A stretch of 33,327 bases of DNA from an uncultured Pseudomonadota bacterium (lineage in GTDB: Bacteria > Myxococcota_A > UBA796 > SXON01): assembly GCA_903844155.1 (NCBI GenBank), contig CAIMSU010000163.1, positions 1 to 33,327 on the forward strand, in the 5' to 3' direction. Within the stretch, counting starts at the first letter, position 1; each line of letters opens with the position of its first letter. The notes below the pieces were generated by a model. It searched no databases. It worked only from the letters and a program-made list of their open reading frames with translations, and had not been told where the DNA came from. The position numbers and the translations under genes are program-made. Of the stretch, positions 30,848 to 33,327 are shown piece after piece.

Positions 30848-31576
30848 TCAACTTTTCGAGGGACAAGCCGGATCGAACACGAACGCCGTCGCCCCCTCCA
30901 ACACCGGCGTCCACGCCGCCATGGTGCGGTCGCGGTCTTCCCGGCTGATCACGCCATTCGAAGTCCTCCCGTAGCCGCAGGCATGGATCGTGAGCCCGGA
31001 GGCATCGATCACCGGCGTCGGCGCGGGCTGCATCGGAACCGTGCGGGACCTGCTCCGCGGATGAGCCCCATCCTTTGCGCCCACCTCCCCGGCGATGGCC
31101 ACGGTGAGACCCGGCTCCACGTTCTCCTGCAGGTCGGAGACCACCCACAAGGTCGAGTCATCGCCAGGACCGCGGGAGACCGAACGCGCCGCGTTGTCCA
31201 CGGCATCGTAGATCGGCGAGGTGCTCGCCGGCACGACATCATGCAGGCACGCATCGATGACGGTCTGGAGCAGCGCCGCCTTCTTGCCCTGCACGCTCGC
31301 GGACCCGGCGAGCGCGCTCCTCGCCACCGGAATCGCGGTCGGCGGCACGATCTGTCGAGCTCCTCCGTTACGCCCGTCTCCCGTGATCCAGACCTGGATG
31401 GTCGAGCGACTGTCCAGGTTCGGCGACGCCAGCTCGCTCTCTGTGATGCCGGCCACGGCATCGCAGAGGTCCTCCAGAGAGAGGCTATCACTGCGGTCGA
31501 TCACGATCGCGGCGGAGTGCGCCGGGAGAGGGGCGCAGGCGGAGAGGAGGGAGAGGGTGATGACGATGGCGTTCAT
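30848..31576 (-). CDS. Putative VWA-like lipoprotein, 242 aa
   Basis: Start ATG 31576 follows CGGAGCATCCC. The longer frame to 31714 is rejected because it would put 46 polar residues before the signal. The N-terminus MNAIVITLSLLSACAPLP has a hydrophobic core and a lipobox LSAC with Cys14, though no Lys/Arg at the start. The mature part begins AAIVIDRSDSLSLEDL, where DRSDS fits a VWA metal site, and continues with VWITGDGRNGGARQIV and LWVVSDLQENVE. It is probably an envelope-facing adhesion or sensing protein. It lies 52 bases upstream of the sigma-like gene on the same strand and so probably opens the operon. Confidence 0.68.
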   Translation of the reverse strand: MNAIVITLSLLSACAPLPAHSAAIVIDRSDSLSLEDLCDAVAGITESELASPNLDSRSTIQVWITGDGRNGGARQIVPPTAIPVARSALAGSASVQGKKAALLQTVIDACLHDVVPASTSPIYDAVDNAARSVSRGPGDDSTLWVVSDLQENVEPGLTVAIAGEVGAKDGAHPRSRSRTVPMQPAPTPVIDASGLTIHACGYGRTSNGVISREDRDRTMAAWTPVLEGATAFVFDPACPSKS

Positions 31577-31740
31577 GGGATGCTCCGAAGGATGACGTGT
31601 TGACCAGGATTGGTGCGAAAGTGACCCGGAGCCAGACGAGGATCGGACGGGCGACATGAGGATCGGAAAATCATTTTCCTGCCGCAGATGGGCGTCCGAA
31701 GCAGGGCATCCCATGGGTCAACGCTCCGAGGCTACCCACC
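31577..31740. promoter_or_regulatory. Divergent promoter region with repeats
   Basis: Between the lipoprotein operon (minus) and the membrane protein at 31741 (plus). GAGGATCGGA occurs at 31638-31647 and 31658-31667, 20 bp apart, and GGAAAAT-C-ATTTTCC (31665-31679) is a perfect palindrome overlapping the second copy. Such an arrangement fits a regulator binding site controlling both directions, possibly tied to the sigma-like factor. Confidence 0.45.
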
Positions 31741-32400
31741 ATGACCCGATTCACCGACTCCGATTCCGATGGACCCGACCAGGTTCCGACCGCAGGGCGG
31801 CCGTCCGCAACCCTGGCTGATCCGCGCGATGCAGCGCTGCGCGTGTCGATCGCAGGCACCCAGGTTCGCGCCGCCAAGGAACGAGCGCGTAAGACCTTTG
31901 GCGCCTTGAAGAACCCCGGCGAGGCCCCGCCCTACGAGCGCGCGATCCTCCTCGCCCTCGGCGTCACTTCCTTGGTCGCCGCAGGTGCCCTGGGAGTGCT
32001 GCTGGCGGGCCCTCTCCCGCCAGCTTTGGCCTGGACCGTGGCTGTCGGTTTCGGTGCCGCGAGCGGGGTCATCGGGGCCCGCGCGTCCGCGAAGGCGTGG
32101 GCCGTGAGCGCCGCGCTCGGGGCCGTAGGCGTCGGCGCCGTGGTGGCTGGAGCCCTTACCCTCGGTGCTCTGGCACCCGCACTCCTGCTGCTCGCGACGG
32201 CGTTCGTCGGCGGCTTGGGCTCGCTCGGCCTTCTGCACCATGTCACCGCCTGGGAGAAGGCCTCCGTCGCCTACAAGGCTGCCGAGCGAGCTGACGCACG
32301 GCTGAATGGCCGCCGCGAGCCAACTCCGGTGGTCGCAACGTCGCAGAAATCTGGAGCGGCCTCGTCCGATCCAGCAGGGTCTGTGGGTCTTGATGAGTGA
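31741..32400 (+). CDS. Four-helix membrane protein, 219 aa
   Basis: Start ATG 31741 follows CCGAGGCTACCCACC. A polar head of about 65 residues is followed by four hydrophobic Gly/Ala-rich helices (ILLALGVTSLVAAGALGVLL through LLLLATAFVGGLGSLGLLHH) and a polar tail. The layout, with cytosolic head and tail around four helices, is like the paralogous pair at 21672 and 22335, but I see no clear sequence match to them. Function unknown. Confidence 0.7.
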   Translation: MTRFTDSDSDGPDQVPTAGRPSATLADPRDAALRVSIAGTQVRAAKERARKTFGALKNPGEAPPYERAILLALGVTSLVAAGALGVLLAGPLPPALAWTVAVGFGAASGVIGARASAKAWAVSAALGAVGVGAVVAGALTLGALAPALLLLATAFVGGLGSLGLLHHVTAWEKASVAYKAAERADARLNGRREPTPVVATSQKSGAASSDPAGSVGLDE

Positions 32401-32702
32401 AGGTCTGGAAACATCAGCCGCTTCGGCGGCGAGGAGGTCGTGACGAGTAGCCTGTAATTCTGTTGGTTTGTTTCTTCTCTTTGCGTGTCTGTATCTGTCA
32501 GTGGGCGTCCCGCGTTCGGCGATGATGCCAAGTCCGTTGGTTGAAAGTTCATGTCTGCTTCTGTTGGCGTCCATGAAGACGCCGAATCTCGGTTGAGAGT
32601 GAGTGGTGAGTGAGCGTCTGTAGTTGCGTAAGTCCCGTGACGACGGGCAGCCGGTAGCGGGTGGCGCGGTGGGCGAAAGCCCGCCGCGCCCTTTGCTTTT
32701 TG
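32401..32702 (+). ncRNA. Candidate non-coding RNA or long leader
   Basis: A 300-base stretch without a convincing gene, with T-rich, lower-GC composition unlike its surroundings. It begins with a UUCG-capped stem GCCGC-TTCG-GCGGC (32417-32430). It then holds GGCGTC-CATGAA-GACGCC (32566-32583) and CCCGT-GACG-ACGGG (32634-32647), and ends in a strong terminator hairpin. Several stems followed by a terminator suggest a stable small RNA, or an attenuated leader for the gene at 32737. No known RNA family was recognised and no clear promoter can be assigned. The minus-strand frame across it (32271-32720) has no ribosome site or family features. Confidence 0.4.
32663..32702 (+). terminator. Rho-independent terminator
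   Basis: A 12-bp stem GGCGCGGTGGGC (32663-32674) pairing with 32679-32690 with one T-G wobble, capped by a GAAA tetraloop, then CTTTGCTTTTT. It is the best intrinsic terminator in the window on the plus strand. Confidence 0.8.
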
Positions 32703-32736
32703 TGAGCCCGTGATCTCCACGGCCCAGAGGATCTCG

Positions 32737-32922
32737 ATGTCTTACGCCAACAATTACTCCGACTACTACGAGCGCAAGGCCTTCAAGGAGGGCTACGACG
32801 ATGGGCGCTCCGGCCGCTACCACAACCCCTACAAGTCCAATTTCGGTACAAACTACCTCGACCTCATCCGAGTCTACAACGAGGGGTATGCCGATGGGAC
32901 GCGGGACCGATGGACCCGGTAG
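32737..32922 (+). CDS. RMF/CrpP-like small protein, 61 aa
   Basis: Start ATG 32737 follows AGAGGATCTCG. The chain reads KAFKEGYDDGRSGRYHNPYK and then VYNEGYADGTRDRW. The A-x-x-x-G-x-x-x-G...NPY...G-x-x-x-G pattern is the signature of the ribosome-modulation-factor/CrpP fold, found in small ribosome-binding and accessory proteins. Tyr-rich and basic residues suit RNA contact. AFKEGYD also occurs in the kinase juxtamembrane repeats. The micro-ORF leader array begins just downstream, so a link to translation control is tempting but unproven. Confidence 0.6.
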   Translation: MSYANNYSDYYERKAFKEGYDDGRSGRYHNPYKSNFGTNYLDLIRVYNEGYADGTRDRWTR

Positions 32923-33004
32923 CGCAACAAGCGCGCACCGTGCGGCGGATCGCTGTCCGATCCGCGCGCTTCTGCGCGTCAAACCAACAACAAAGGAGTG
33001 CGCC
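32923..33004 (+). promoter_or_regulatory. Stem-loops before micro-ORF A
   Basis: An 8-bp stem GCGGATCG (32944-32951) with CGATCCGC, loop CTGTC, is followed by CGCGC-TTCT-GCGCG, an A/C-rich linker and AAAGGAG. This is the first and most diverged unit of the array. It has the same order of parts as the units before micro-ORFs B and C but a different first stem. Confidence 0.48.
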
Positions 33005-33025
33005 ATGGGCTTCGGAAACTTGTAA
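33005..33025 (+). CDS. Micro-ORF A of the leader array (MGFGNL)
   Basis: ATG GGC TTC GGA AAC TTG TAA, six codons, preceded by AAAGGAG. All three micro-ORFs of the array begin ATG GGC and have strong ribosome sites. The stop codons differ (TAA, TAG, TGA). A first pseudoknot element follows directly. Confidence 0.45.
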   Translation: MGFGNL

Positions 33026-33031
33026 ACGCGT

Positions 33032-33125
33032 CCATCCCCGGTCAAAGCCAGAACCGGTGGGTGGGTCAAGCGTGTCGGTCTGGCTACGGGAGCAACGCGC
33101 CTGGTCCGGTCTGGGGACCAGGCGC
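33032..33125 (+). ncRNA. Pseudoknot-like leader RNA element, copy 1
   Basis: Left arm 33032-33042 pairs with 33053-33064 (11 bp, one bulged T). The loop heptamer AGCCAGA (33046-33052) is the exact complement of TCTGGCT (33079-33085). Twelve bases on, GCGCCTGGTCC (33097-33107) pairs perfectly with 33115-33125. Compared with copy 2 at 134-233, the loop-closing T-A pair is C-G there, and the sixth pair of the last hairpin is C-G instead of T-A. Compensatory changes between copies support a selected RNA fold. Confidence 0.58.
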
Positions 33126-33132
33126 ACCTTGT

Positions 33133-33199
33133 GGCGGCGAGAGATCGTCGTCCAATTCGTGCGTTTCGGCGCGTACAACCATCAACCGAGGAGTGAACC
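33133..33199 (+). promoter_or_regulatory. Paired stem-loops before micro-ORF B
   Basis: GGCGA-GAGA-TCGTC with a GNRA loop and GTGCG-TTTCGG-CGCGT, then an A/C-rich linker and GAGGAG. It continues directly into micro-ORF B (33200-33214, same as 14-28). It aligns with the unit before micro-ORF C over about 70 bases. Confidence 0.5.
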
Positions 33200-33327
33200 A
33201 TGGGCAGCGTTTAGTAGACGTGTCCATCCCGGGCGGCGAGCGATCGCCATCCAATCCGCGTGTTTCGGCACGCACAACCACCAACCAAGGAGGGCATCAT
33301 GGGCAGCTGCTGAGAGCGTCCGTCCCC
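33187..33327. repeat. Terminal direct repeat (circular overlap), right copy
   Basis: Second copy of the 141-base overlap; it should be counted once when the circle is closed. It contains micro-ORFs B and C, and the pseudoknot element that follows micro-ORF C begins just before its end. Confidence 0.93.

Noticed and set aside
32923-33186. CRISPR array, because of repeated units
   Set aside because: Units are about 70-190 bases with conserved internal structure and ribosome sites, not 25-40 base repeats with unique spacers, and no cas gene is present.
31732-33201. Long minus-strand open frame across the membrane gene, terminator and leader array
   Set aside because: It runs antisense to well-supported genes with ribosome sites, crosses a terminator and structured RNA, and has low-complexity Arg/Gly-rich composition typical of a high-GC shadow frame.

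Overview
The window is one complete circular DNA element. Bases 1-141 are identical to bases 33187-33327, which is the overlap expected when a circular contig is opened, so the true length is about 33,186 bp. The DNA is GC-rich (roughly two thirds by eye). It carries a replication and partition module but no recognisable capsid, tail, terminase, relaxase, conjugation, rRNA or tRNA gene. I read it as a non-conjugative plasmid of a high-GC bacterium. The gene mix (dynamin-like GTPase, sigma54-type AAA+, TerY-P-type VWA/PP2C/kinase triad, DA1-like protease) would suit Myxococcota or a related proteobacterial lineage, but the host is inference only.

Layout, following the circle. (1) About 32930-33186 plus 1-256 is a gene-free leader array. 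It holds three units with a stem-loop just before a strong Shine-Dalgarno sequence and a 4-6 codon micro-ORF starting ATG-GGC. Two copies of a pseudoknot-like RNA with compensatory changes lie among them. The array leads into (2) the plus-strand block 257-5613: a zinc-finger/DA1-like metallopeptidase, an unknown 479-aa protein, a small Cys-His-Asp protein, two unknown proteins, a tyrosine recombinase, a NADAR protein, and a 52-aa ORF carrying a second copy of the recombinase C-terminus. (3) 5861-12867, minus strand, is the replicon core: parA, a tandem ribbon-helix-helix partner, a D5-type DNA-binding protein, a gap with helically phased CAAA tracts and an 11-6-11 palindrome (candidate origin and recombination site), then primase, DnaB-type helicase and a 637-aa presumed replication protein. 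(4) 12975-14452, plus strand, is an AbiE-type toxin-antitoxin pair.

(5) 14449-17949, minus strand, is a three-gene unit: dynamin-like GTPase, AAA+ ATPase with a GAFTGA loop, and a Gly/Ala-rich membrane peptide whose tail resembles the dynamin C-terminus. (6) 18128-21438, plus strand, diverges from it: three 24-37 aa micropeptides, three proteins sharing an EDLP motif, a zinc-finger AAA+ ATPase and a zinc ribbon. (7) 21672-23450 holds two paralogous membrane proteins; these and the zinc ribbon each follow a similar structured leader. (8) 31576-23493, minus strand, is a seven-gene run: VWA lipoprotein, sigma-factor-like protein, two unknown proteins, Lon-like/VWA protein, PP2C phosphatase and transmembrane kinase. 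This is an elaborated TerY-P-type signalling triad. (9) 31741-32922 holds a membrane protein, a gene-free stretch ending in a strong terminator, and a small RMF/CrpP-like protein.

Many neighbouring genes overlap by ATGA, GTGA or TGATG, so the blocks are probably translationally coupled. The best candidates for undescribed biology are the micro-ORF/pseudoknot array, the dynamin/AAA+/hydrophobic-peptide unit facing the EDLP/AAA+ operon, the extended TerY-P operon, and the conserved C-terminal recombinase mini-gene.
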